Source: Oscheius sp. JU75
Lineage: Eukaryota; Nematoda; Chromadorea; Rhabditida; Rhabditidae
Direction of reading: 5' to 3'
NCBI GenBank assembly: GCA_037178855.1
Contig: JASJZC010000005.1
Span: 1,178,001-1,242,000, forward strand
DNA: 64,000 bases
The position numbers and the translations under genes are program-made. The notes below the pieces were generated by a model. It saw nothing but the letters and a program-made list of their open reading frames with translations. It had not been told where the DNA came from and made no database searches. Below, piece by piece: positions 12,568-22,645 of the stretch (positions are counted from its first letter, which is position 1; each line of letters starts with the position of its first letter).

Positions 12568-13645
12568 ATGAGGACTCTTCTCCTGGTCACCCTTCTCGTC
12601 ATTGCTCTCATCGTCGTCGATGCCCAGCTTCCTAAGGTTTGTTCCCTTTTTGGATTCATTTTTGTTTCAAGTTTGGGATACAACAAAATGGCAATATTTT
12701 CGTTTTTGTTGATAGGAAACCCAGAACGGTTTCCACTTTCAACGCTGGTTCCTTTTGTTTCAAGCCAAAGTTATAAGATGTTAAGCATGTTTCGAATTAA
12801 TTTTATTTCATCACGGGCTCGAAGACCTACGTTCACCAGTCTCACAGTCTCACGGGTAGGGGGGCTATTTTGGCAATATGTCCCATAACACCCATTCCAA
12901 GGGCTATCCAATGACACTTTACCCGGTACGAAAGCCCAACCTGACTCCAGAGCCTATCCCTGTGAGAAATTGCGGTTCTCGATGTAGTACTCAGTTGCTA
13001 AAAGCTCATTATTTTCACTTTCGGAACAGATTCTGATTAAAGTAAAGATCACTTAAACCTTTTTCAGACGACAAAGAAGAGGAAATTTCAGTCTTTTGGC
13101 TAGTCTATTTGAAATAAAAAAAGAACAAAGTTTCTGAACAGACCACTGTACCAGCTAACCTTTTGCTACAAGCCAAGTTTTGGTCTTCAAATCTCCTTGA
13201 CTCTCATTTTGAAATTGTTTTGTTTCAACCAGGACCGTGTCTTTGAAGCTAGTACACATGTAGAAACGATTGATGTAAGCCGTCAGCAAAACTGAAACTT
13301 TTGGGAAGAAAATTTTTTTTCGTTTCATTGGAAGGTTGTGAACGCTCAACGACTATTTGCCCATTCTGTAGCGGACAGCATTAAAAAAATCACTTTTCAG
13401 CTGACCCTAAAACAACAAAAAGTGCTGAAGAGACGAGGAGAGAAGTGTCTGAACAAGTTCCTTCCCAAGACGCCTCAAGCCGCTCAGATCAAGAACCACC
13501 TTCAGGTAGTTCTGATCATGAAACCAACAATAATACGTTGTTTCAGACATGTTTTGAGGAATCGTGCGGAAACCAGGTTATCCACCAGGTCCAAGGTGCC
13601 TATCCCGCTCTCGTCCCTCAGCTCCGCGCCTGCTTGACCGGATAA
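12568..13645 (+). CDS. Small secreted four-cysteine protein
   Basis: Exons 12568-12636, 13401-13505 and 13547-13645 join in phase to 90 residues. A clear signal peptide (MRTLLLVTLLVIALIVVDAQ) is followed by a basic, helical mature region with four cysteines (GEKCLN, TCFEESCG, RACLTG). That count allows two disulfides. I do not recognise a family. Its size and fold type suit an extracellular effector or antimicrobial-like peptide, but this is inference. The 764-bp first intron carries three TGTTTCA motifs and the 41-bp second intron is typical. A TATA box and paired TGACGT elements lie upstream. Confidence 0.7.
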
Positions 13646-15120
13646 TTTCTGCTCGCACAATCAGCTTTACGGGATTCCAAAAAGACATTTGTACATTCTT
13701 TAATACATAAAATGAAAATTTATCGATTAACTTGCTGAAAGGAACATGGATAGTAGGGGAGGCAAGATAAAAGATGCTGATGAAACGGAAAAGAAGCAGT
13801 TATGTTTTGAATAGTTGCATACTTTATACAGCCGATAGTAACTTTCTAAAGTTGCCATTTTTTTCGGTTTGGGACTGCAAACGCTAGCTGTTATGAAACG
13901 TTCTTTGGTATTTATGGTCTCACTGAAACAAGCTTTATAGTTATTCTCTGCTAGATTCTTTAGTCTCGAGGTTGTAGCCGAAACCATCTACTAAAGTTGA
14001 ATAAGGCTGGAAGTAAAACAGGCTGGACACTTTGGTTTTGACTGGCTACTAGTCTTCAGTCAATCCCTTCAAGGTGGAAGACTAATGAATAAATCTACAG
14101 AAGCCTTGTGCGGACAGAATTCATAGACACAAGAAGGCTCGCGCTACCAATTATACCCGAAAGTATTGCTAAGAAGTTGAAACAAAAAAAACGGAGTGGA
14201 AAAAACAGTGCTCAACAGAAAGCAAATACTGTGATCAAAAGATGTATGAGAAATTGATGGAACCAAAAAGATTCGAAAGTTCGCAAATTGTGGGAAAGGC
14301 ATGATTGAAAAACTTCAGGAATCTGTAATTTTCGCAGGATATAGCTATAGACATTAGCATGATAAAGCCGTGTATCTTCAGGATTTTTTTATTCCTCTCC
14401 AAGCAACTCTGAAGTCAATCCCAAACGTTCCATTCTTTTTACGGTTTCCTTGAAACAAAGAGTAGCCCTTTTGAAAGGGCATCAAAGGAGAGGTAAACAT
14501 CTAGAAAAAACATTGGTATTTTCAAGAACAACAACAGATTGAGACTGTACTCTGTTCCTTCCTCTTTCTCGATGTGCCTGCGCGTGAGACACAAACAAGC
14601 AAGGTCATCTCTCGAGACGATCCAAGAAGGAGAAAGCGCGCACAAACAAATTCGACAAACTAGAGGGGATGGTATCGTTCACACTGATCGAGTGCCTAGT
14701 TTTTGGTGCTACTGAAGGTGAAAGGTCTTAGGGAAGAAACACATTATCCGTTTCGCAAAACACCCTAAACTAGGAAGCTGGTTCAAACTATTAAGAAGCC
14801 TTCTTGAAACAAAAAAAGTGAACAGGCTCATAACTGACGTAAAATAAGTGTTTCACTAAACCCTGCAACTTGTAGCACTGTCTCTTACTAAAGGCTTTGG
14901 AAAGGGGAAGAGAGAGAGAGAGAGAGAAGAAACAGCGGAAGATGATGGAGAGGCTGCTGAATAGCATCATTTGCAGCAAATGAAAAAAATAAGATAAAAT
15001 GATAAGCAGCCATCGAATGCTTTTGACAGTTATGATATACAGCATGAACTTGAAACATTAAAATGTTTTTTGTCACTCTAACAGGGATGTCACCGATCAA
15101 CTTCATCCACTAGCAAACAG
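13646..15120. other. Gene-poor tract rich in TGAAACA motifs
   Basis: No supported exon. It contains a GA microsatellite near 14910-14927 and a series of TGAAACA motifs (13922, 14177, 14450, 14805, 15050), most followed on the plus strand by A-runs. Confidence 0.5.
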
Positions 15121-15141
15121 TTATATTGAGCTGGCAACTAA

Positions 15142-15538
15142 CAAGGGAAGCCTTTCAACTTAAGCTGGCCTTTGGCAACGAACAAGGTGCCATTCGATAG
15201 CTCTAAACATGGGTATAACGGGGTATATTGCCGAATTCGCTTAACCCCTCCCTGGTCCGAGATATGACACTTTTAAAAATGGCGCCCCCGTATCATCTCG
15301 GCGCTTTGGCTACAGGATCCGACGTGGTAAGCTTCGAAGGCTCCAGAAATCATGGCAGCGTGGTATGACGGTGAGCGCGGTGCGCTGGGAAGTAATTACT
15401 TGCTGGTTCGGATCCGCTCAAGTTTTTTTCTTTTTTTTTTTGTCTATTATCTGTGATTATGTGCTTTTGTTCTTTCATTATGTTTGTTTTTCATAACGCG
15501 TAAACTTTTTAGTTTCCACATGAACCCATCTAAAATCC
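15142..15538 (+). repeat. Left terminal inverted repeat of the Tc5-like element
   Basis: This is the exact complement of 17412-17808. The transposase start codon at 15520 lies within it, so the right repeat carries the same N-terminal coding fragment in reverse. Confidence 0.9.
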
Positions 15539-17300
15539 TCGGATTTCTGGTTGGAGAGTTTGGTCTGGAAAAAGATGCCGAATTAACTCGAGATGAGCGC
15601 CGTCTAGCAAGCCGCTGGAAAGTTATTTTGCAAAGTTCTGTCACCAGCTTCATGACAATTGAAGAGGAAGATGAAGGTTAGTGAAGTGTTGGCGAAACTT
15701 TATTTTGTAGAGCTAAACATCTCTGAAGGATCCGATGATGAATACTGCGTAGAGGACGAAGGGACTCGTATGCCTAATCCATTTGAAGATTCTTCTGGTA
15801 CTGTCAGGTTTTCTGACAAGTACCGAACGATTGACGATGTCCGATCGGCTATTGCTTACTACCGCTCTGCCGTAAGCGGAAGTCGTAGCTTGGAAGGAAT
15901 GAACAATAGATTCACGTGGATTACTACTCGGAATCATCTTCAGAAGCTACGACAATTCGAAGCGGCAGGTACGAGTACTTGTTTGTCAATAAATCAGTTC
16001 AGATCTCGTGAAAGAAGACCGGAGAAAGGTTTTGGGTTTGCTGTCAGCCGAACTGTCTGATTGGGTCAAAGAGTCTATCTCCAAAGGCATTTCTCTTCAC
16101 GACATTGACCTCAAGCAAAAGAGCATCCTATTGAACTTGACGAAGTATCATCTGCCCAACTTCACCGCGTCCGACTCCTGGCTAGACTCTTTGAAAAAGG
16201 TTAGAATTCCTGAAATACGTTTTACGTTTTTTAGAAACATAACATCGTGAGTCGAAGAGTTACCAAGTTCGTTAGCCGTGTTTCCTTCCGTAACTCTGCA
16301 GCGATCAAGGCCGCAGCTGATTCCTTTGTGGCTAAAGTCCGAAATGATATTGTCGCCGCGAACTATATGCTGGATCACATCTGGAATGCTGACCAATCCG
16401 GATTCACCAAGGAACTCACGACTGCTAGAACTCTCGACATCAAAGGCAAGAGGAGTGTGGAACGCATCGTACAGACAGCTTCTGCTCTCACTCACTCTTA
16501 CACTATTTTTCCTATGATCAGTTGTAACGGAGTTTTGGGTGAGAAGCTGTATGTGGTGCTCCAGGAGCCTAATGGATTGTTCCCCAAGTTAGCTATCTTT
16601 TTAAAGTTAACAGTCTTTTTTTATAGAAATGGCATCTTCCAAACCAAAAACCTTGTCGTCCGTGCCAATAAGACGCACATCATGAACAAGGACCTCATGA
16701 GGGACTGGTTTGAGAATGTCGTTTTCGACTCTCCTCCAAACAAGATGTTACTGTTGGTCGATTCATGGCCGTCGTTCAAGGATACGGACCTGATTCATTC
16801 CCTCGTTCCACCTGGAATGGACTTTGAGCTACGCCATATCCCTGGCGGAGCCACCTCTATGATCCAACCACTCGATGTTTATGGTTTTTACCATGTGAAA
16901 AAGTTTGTCAAGAGAGTCACAAGTTTTGCTCTGGCAAATCAAATCGATTTCCAAATAGCAGCAAGGGATAATCTACTCAAGGTCAGTTTTTTCATCAAAC
17001 AAAGTCATATTTCTGTCAGGTAATCTCTTAGACCCATCGACAGTTCACTCATCACGCTTTCCATTCATTTTGGCAGTATAGTTGGTATGCGTCGGGCTAT
17101 CAGGTTCTTCACCCTCCACCTTTCAAAACTCCTATTCAAATCTGTTTCCCAACCACCCCCAGATCTGTTCGATTCCAAATTGTAAAGGATTTGGTTTCAT
17201 GCTTTGTCTCTTCTGTGACCAGTATTTTTGTTTCTCGCACTACATTATTCAATATCATTGGTGTTAAAGTGGACACAAAAACAAAGTTTTTCCTGTTGAA
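15520..17300 (+). CDS. Tc5-like transposase
   Basis: Exons 15520-15676, 15711-15968, 16003-16199, 16235-16587 and 16627-16981 join in phase. A sixth ex on from about 17044 is likely (WQYSWYASGY). It has an acidic N-terminus, a YRTIDDVRSAIAYY segment and a helix-turn-helix/CENP-B-like region (LSDWVKESISKG). The DDE-type core shows WNADQSGF, LLLVDSW and MIQPLD as the three acidic sites. Tc5 transposases have this layout. No stop or frameshift interrupts the first five exons. The exact C-terminus is uncertain. Confidence 0.8.
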
Positions 17301-17411
17301 GTAGTTTAAACTAATTTCCAAAAAAGGAGAATACAGACGTTCACTTGGTGCCTCTCTAGTCGAATAACTAAAGCCAAAGAGTGGCTCTTCCTCTTCAATT
17401 GTCATAAAGTT

Positions 17412-17808
17412 GGATTTTAGATGGGTTCATGTGGAAACTAAAAAGTTTACGCGTTATGAAAAACAAACATAATGAAAGAACAAAAGCACATAATCACAGA
17501 TAATAGACAAAAAAAAAAAGAAAAAAACTTGAGCGGATCCGAACCAGCAAGTAATTACTTCCCAGCGCACCGCGCTCACCGTCATACCACGCTGCCATGA
17601 TTTCTGGAGCCTTCGAAGCTTACCACGTCGGATCCTGTAGCCAAAGCGCCGAGATGATACGGGGGCGCCATTTTTAAAAGTGTCATATCTCGGACCAGGG
17701 AGGGGTTAAGCGAATTCGGCAATATACCCCGTTATACCCATGTTTAGAGCTATCGAATGGCACCTTGTTCGTTGCCAAAGGCCAGCTTAAGTTGAAAGGC
17801 TTCCCTTG
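17412..17808 (-). repeat. Right terminal inverted repeat of the Tc5-like element
   Basis: Mirror image of 15142-15538. Just inside it lies a second copy of a short exon-1 piece (coding TIEEEE), which shows past internal rearrangement. Confidence 0.9.
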
Positions 17809-18671
17809 TAAGTCTTTTCGCTTTTTCAGATGCAAAATTTTACTGACTTCCAAACATCTTTTTCCTTTGTTGTAATCACCACTATGGTGTACCACGTCAG
17901 CCCATTTCACGAGTAGCTTACGGATGCCACGCTCGTAGAGCACCTTGGTTTTCGGCACGAAGAAGTTTGTTAACCAGGTTTTGAGTGCACCGTCGGAATC
18001 GAAGTGTTCTCCTCCAATCTCGTTGTTGTGAGCCCGGAACAGATAATAATCGGAAGGGGCAAAGTCCGGGCTATAAGGAGGATGGGATCTTCCAACCCAG
18101 GTAGTGGATCTTGGAAAGAGAGAGTTTTGCAACATGGGGGTGGGCGTTGTCCATCTGCAAGCTGACCTTCGACTTCAGCGGCCGTTCCTGACGAAGTGCA
18201 ACGACAACCTTTTCAAGTTGCTGGCTGTTTATGGCGACCGTAAGGGTAGTTTCAGCATCCAGCAATTTCCAGTACACTACTCTTTCGATATCCCAGAAAA
18301 CACAGAACATAATCTTCTTTTGATGGGCGTCGGGTTTCACTTCAGGACATGGTGCCTGGAGTTCTTACAATGTTTTCTTCGACCGTAATGACCACTGTAA
18401 ACCGAAAAATTTCGATACAAGGTATTGACCGAATAGTAACTTACCAAGCCAAATTATGAACTTTTCCAATCACTTCTGTTCAGAATGTAAAACAATCGAC
18501 TACTGTCTCTTGGAAAGAGAGCCAGAGAGAAGACAGGGAGACAGAAGAAGAAGAGTCTGCAATGAACTCGTATCTTTTCTATTGTCTGCTAATCTCTTGC
18601 TCCTGAACTAGTGATAAAGCTTGCCGTTTTCTCTTCTTCGCCCTTTATCAACCTGCCTATTACCTGAAAAA

Positions 18672-18962
18672 ATGAGGCAGCAGGACAACGTCTCAATCTA
18701 CTCCACTGCCTCAGAAGACTATGACACTATTCCTTATCAAGATTATCTTGGCTCCGAAGGAATTGTTCACAGTCCTACCATTGCTCCGAAAGACCCGCCA
18801 ATTCCTCCTATTCCTCCAGTGTTCAATTTGAATCTCGACTACGAGGTACCGATAAGAGGAAACGTAAGACTCCCGGAGGTCGTGACAGACTCTGAGAAGA
18901 AGAGAAAGCATGGATTTCATCGAATATTCGCGTCTCTCTGTTCACCGTTTCGCAAAAAGTAG
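18672..18962 (+). CDS. Hypothetical acidic protein with basic tail
   Basis: A 96-residue frame starts at MRQQDNVSIYSTASEDYDT and ends in a basic KKRKHGFHRIF...PFRKK tail, with a PPIPPIPP linker between. It looks like a cytoplasmic tail rich in phosphorylatable Ser/Tyr. It may be a 5' part of the membrane protein gene that follows, but I found no in-phase intron of normal size joining them. Function unknown. Confidence 0.4.
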   Translation: MRQQDNVSIYSTASEDYDTIPYQDYLGSEGIVHSPTIAPKDPPIPPIPPVFNLNLDYEVPIRGNVRLPEVVTDSEKKRKHGFHRIFASLCSPFRKK

Positions 18963-18989
18963 CTTTTTAGCTTTTTGAAAAACTCATAG

Positions 18990-19721
18990 ACTAGATCAAA
19001 GATAACAACTGTACTGAACAATGTTGAGCCAGATACCGAATTAAAAACGGACACTTCCGAAACTTTGTATTCTGAAAATGAGGTAGGCTATTAGAATTTC
19101 TGATCAATTGGACATTTCAGTTGTCCCGTGGTCTCCGAATCTTCGGCTGTCTGCTGCATTTTAGCGCAGGATCTTTAGCCAGCATCGCAGTGTTTTTCTA
19201 TTTTTATTTGCACTACCCTTATGTGGACGAACTAAATGTGGTTATGATCTATTGCCAGTACGCCACTTTTGTGAGTTTCTGCCTGTCTCTTTTCCTCTCT
19301 GTCTCTCAGTCTGTCTCCTCAGCCTTTCTGTTTCTCTGTCTCTTTATTACTTTGCCTTGCAGATCGGTGTCAACATTGTTCCTTTTATTGGTTTTTGCAT
19401 ATGCAGTGCGAAAACTGTGGATGTTGGATATTGGTTCCTGATCGGCAACCTTCTTTTTGATGTCCTCGGCACTTGTCGTATACAAAATGATCCTCGGCAA
19501 TATTATATTATGGAAACGGTTGTAAGAAACGAATTGCCTGTCAACCTGGGTAGTTTTCTCTCACAGTGCTATAAAATTCGCTACTTTAGGTGGATTTTTG
19601 GTGCTCTGTTTTCTTCACATGTTCGATTTTCCAAAAGTGTATTATTGTAGAACCTTGGAAATGGAAGTTGGTTGCTTTGAACAAATCCGCTGTCTACAAC
19701 GTTATCCTTCGAACATGGTAG
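18990..19721 (+). CDS. Four-transmembrane protein of unknown function
   Basis: Three exons join in phase: 19121-19270, 19363-19521 and 19590-19721. They are preceded by a likely exon ending at 19082. They encode four hydrophobic spans (RIFGCLLHFSAGSLASIAVF, an MIYCQYATF/IGVNIVPFIGF span, WFLIGNLLFDVLG, FWCSVFFTCSIF) and a short basic tail. This four-span layout is common among uncharacterised nematode membrane proteins. The N-terminal exon and start codon are not resolved. The intron at 19271-19362 is full of GTCTCTCT-type repeats. Confidence 0.5.
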
Positions 19722-19861
19722 CTTTTTCCAAAAACACAGAAATAGGAACAGAATAGAACAACTGGACAAGAGATTCGTTGCAGAGTAGTATAAAAGTAGA
19801 AAACCTTACCCTGAGACAGTTATTCAATTATCCGTTACATTTATCTTTTCTAGGCGTTACT

Positions 19862-20640
19862 TTTGTTCGTTCTTCAGGCTGACGATCTTTTCCTGGAGGG
19901 TTTCCATCTTCTCGGCCATCTTGTCCTTATCCATCTCGGCCAACTCCAGTTCGTCCGTAGCTTCACCCTTTCTTCTTGACCCCTTCCACATTCTCGACCA
20001 CCTCTTTTTTGGTCATCTCCATCTCCTTCACAAGAGTCTTCTTGATCATCTCTGCTCCTCTCTCAGCTGCTCCAGTTCTCTCTCGTAAAGTCAGAAGCTT
20101 CTTGGCCACGGTGTGTCAGATGACCGTGCGTCATCCAGGCGCACAAAAAACCTCCTTCCTCGAGATCTAGAAAGTTATATCCGTATGGGGTGCGGTAGCC
20201 AGCCATTGCAGCGCCATCGGGAAAAAGGTCAGCTGGGCGTTGTAGTTTCTGCAGTACTTAATATTGCCTCGTGGCTGGGTAGGCGTAAATGACGGAAGTA
20301 TCTCTCATCGTTCTTTTCATGAAGTATTCAGCATCGTACGGAATCTCTCTTACCTTACTAGGGAGTTCCGTCATCTTTTTCTCAGCCAGCGTCAATATAG
20401 CGCCATCAGAGAACTTCTGTCCGACGTCTTCGGTGTCAGATACCTCGAGTCCATCCCAGGGTCAAGACGGAGACCTTCAACAGCCTGTATTTCTTCTTGA
20501 GCAACTTTTTCATCGTTCCGGCCGTGAACTTGCTCTTTGCCTTCTCGTTGTGAGGCGTGAAAGGCGGCGTCGCTATCCGCTAGACGTTGTAGACAGCCAT
20601 CTCCGCACGAAGTCGTCTGTTTCTAGTTCTAAACCAGCCT
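19862..20640 (-). pseudogene. Decayed coiled-coil protein gene
   Basis: Read on the minus strand, the 3' part encodes a heptad-like Lys/Glu-rich coiled coil (MAEKMETLQEKIVSLKNEQK then stop). The upstream part has segments such as YDAEYFMKRTMRDTSVIYAY and FTAGTMKKLLKKKYRLLKV. These lie in different frames with several single-base shifts and in-frame stops. I do not recognise the parent gene. The shifts cannot be removed by plausible introns, so it is called a pseudogene. Confidence 0.5.
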
Positions 20641-20699
20641 TCCTTTTGTCTTCAGTTTGCATTGCCGGCTGCGCCTAGTAACAAAAGTGCTTCCAGTGG

Positions 20700-22640
20700 C
20701 TTCACTAGGACAAAAGTCAAGTTCTAGAGCGCATCCAAAATTGACTTGCCACCCAATTTAGGCAATAACTGTTTCCGAACAGCAAAACTTCTGGAACAAC
20801 ATAATTGGCTCGCTTCTGTTTCGTGGCCACAGACAAACAAATAAACCGCCCCAGAAACCATTGCGTATTAGGTAGTAGAGATGCCCAAAAGTCTCTGTGT
20901 GTCTAAAATCATTATTGGCAATTAGGTACAGCTACTTTGTGCGCACACTAATTGTTTGCAATTCAAACCGAATCGAGTCAGTTCGAAAAATGAATCTCTG
21001 GGAGAACATGTAACTTACAAGTTGTATTCTAGTATACAATCAGCTGCCGATGGCAGCTTCGCAGCCCTTTAGGCTTAGAATTGATAATCAGTTGACTCAT
21101 TTCTTGAAATGGAAAAGCTTGCCAGCGTTTTTGAATATTAGTGTTGAAATGCAATTGTGCGGACACCATGACACAGACGGACAGACAGATGGACACCATT
21201 GCGCTTTAGTAAAGAAAGACCAGCCGTCTTTTGACTTAGGAGAAGTTTTCAAATCCTGTCTGACTTGTCCACTAAACCCTTGACTTGTCAGTTTTTTATC
21301 GTGATGACGCAATGGACTTCCTGTCAAGTGTTATTCTAGATTAGTGTGAACAAGGCAAGTCAGAAGTGAGTCTAACGATTCAAGTTGCAATACGATTACT
21401 GGGTCGCTCGGCCAGGGACGTAAGCGACTGGTGTACAATAAGGCTACGACTGGGGCAGTATTCTCTACTGGGCAGAGAGACAGAAACAGACAGTGAGACA
21501 GAAACAAACGCCATGCTTTTTAGAAACAAGTTGACGCTATGCTGTTACTCCTTATGAACGCCGTTATAGTAGCAGTTTGTACCGCCCGAATTTGTTTGTT
21601 GGCGATGGTCGATCTTTCTGTTCCATGGTCAATCATTCTTTCAGTTAGTTCAACCAGCAGTTCATATTAACAGTATGCCTAGCTTGGTACCAGTAGCTTT
21701 CTCCTTTTCCCGATACCTTTCTTCTTTCTGGGACCGCGGAAATTGGCCTTTGTTGAAGCTTCCGTCTTTGTGGGCTTCACTGAGTAAGAGATAATCATGA
21801 TTTCAGGCGTTAGTCTATCTGGTATCCTGCAGCGCTACCATTTGGATAGTACCAGGTATCCAAGATAATCAAACTTAATCAAACAACTGTTTCACAGAAA
21901 ATATACTGGAATTGATCTTGTACAAGCTCGTAGCCTTTTGTCAAGAAGTTACGATACTGCTTATGCTGAGAAGAATTCGCAATCGAGACTTATTCATATT
22001 TAGAACATTGTGTATCAAACCTCGTGGCTCAAACCATTCAACTATTTCTTCTGGATCTCAAGTATCACAAACAACAGACGAAGATAACGGATCTGTTCTT
22101 TTTTTCTAAATTAGAAAGTTCTCCAATTCTATCATCTCTTTATTGCGAGAGCAAGAGATAGAGACAAGAGAGCGACCAGCACTGAGATAATAGCTATCTA
22201 GACGAATACAGAAGAATAATATTCTGCTACGAGTGAGCTTCGAGTAAACCATACAGTCCATATGGTCCGGATAGAGACATAGAACCTGATTAATCAGATG
22301 CGCTACATCAGAGTTTTCCATAGATCCGAAGAAGAGCCATGAGAGGGGACCATTGGGTAGATTACCACGGAAGATTGGAAGTGAAGGTCTTCTAGAAAGT
22401 TTGAGTGAGATACAGAGATAGATAGAATGCTCGTGGTAAAACCCGCCGGATTCCACAACGAAAACACGGTAGAAAATCAAATCGGCGGGTCTCGCCCTCT
22501 GCGGTCGACCCTGGCCTGACCGACGCAAACATTTCGGATAGGAGATTCGTGATCATTTGTTCTCTCACTGCGCTAATCTCCCCCACATGAAGAGTTCCAA
22601 AGTCTGTTATCAGTCTGCTGTCCGGGTATTCCTCTCTTCT
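20700..22640. other. Repeat-derived spacer
   Basis: No supported gene. It contains a 31-bp segment (20932-20962) that recurs in inverse orientation at 24190-24220. A stretch around 20820-20900 and 21040-21070 resembles the insertion in the kinase intron at 49.4-49.7 kb. Minus-strand frames at 22106-22586 are open but have no recognisable content. Confidence 0.45.
20932..20962 (-). repeat. 31-bp dispersed repeat, copy 1
   Basis: Exact reverse complement of 24190-24220. Weaker similarity (GGGAGAACATGT against ACATGTTCTCC) extends it to about 80-90 bp on both sides. It is probably part of a short non-autonomous element. Confidence 0.65.
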
Positions 22641-22645
22641 TCACC

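Larger units (their letters stand above)
700..15100. promoter_or_regulatory. Cluster of piRNA-promoter-like TGTTTCA motifs (cluster 1)
   Basis: By eye I count about 40 copies of TGTTTCA or its complement TGAAACA in introns and spacers between about 0.7 and 15.1 kb. Examples lie near 1005, 3676, 4272, 5917, 9620, 11655, 11836, 12085, 12197, 12239, 13922, 14450, 14805 and 15050. Base composition predicts about two to three. The heptamer is the core of the upstream motif of nematode 21U-RNA (type I piRNA) genes, CTGTTTCA in C. elegans, which lies about 40 nt before the RNA 5' T. Here the preceding base is usually A or T instead of C. The role is inferred; transcripts are not shown. Confidence 0.55.
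15142..17808 (+). mobile_element. Complete Tc5-like DNA transposon
   Basis: The element is 2,667 bp long. Terminal inverted repeats of 397 bp occupy 15142-15538 and 17412-17808 and appear identical base for base. It begins CAAGGGAAGC and is flanked by TAA direct duplications (15139-15141 and 17809-17811), matching the TNA target of Tc4/Tc5 elements. It sits inside an older mariner. The identical ends and open transposase frame indicate recent, possibly still autonomous, insertion. Confidence 0.9.
15121..18400 (-). mobile_element. Decayed mariner element, split by a Tc5-like insertion
   Basis: The 3' terminus reads TTGAGCTGGC next to TATA at about 15123-15135 and matches the terminus of the second mariner at 27382-27401. 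The rest resumes at 17812 and runs to about 18400. The minus-strand transposase remnant has the mariner signatures DNAHPHVA and YSPDFAPSDYYLF and the C-terminal KWADVVHHSGDY. A frameshift near 18100 separates the two parts. The N-terminal helix-turn-helix and the first catalytic Asp region are missing. It is non-functional. Confidence 0.8.

Noticed and set aside
15398-15420. B-box-like GGTTCGGATCC
   Set aside because: It lies in the terminal repeat of the Tc5-like element and has no A box.
22106-22586. 140-codon minus-strand frame upstream of the lectin gene
   Set aside because: No recognisable motif, and alternative frames are equally open. It may be repeat-derived.
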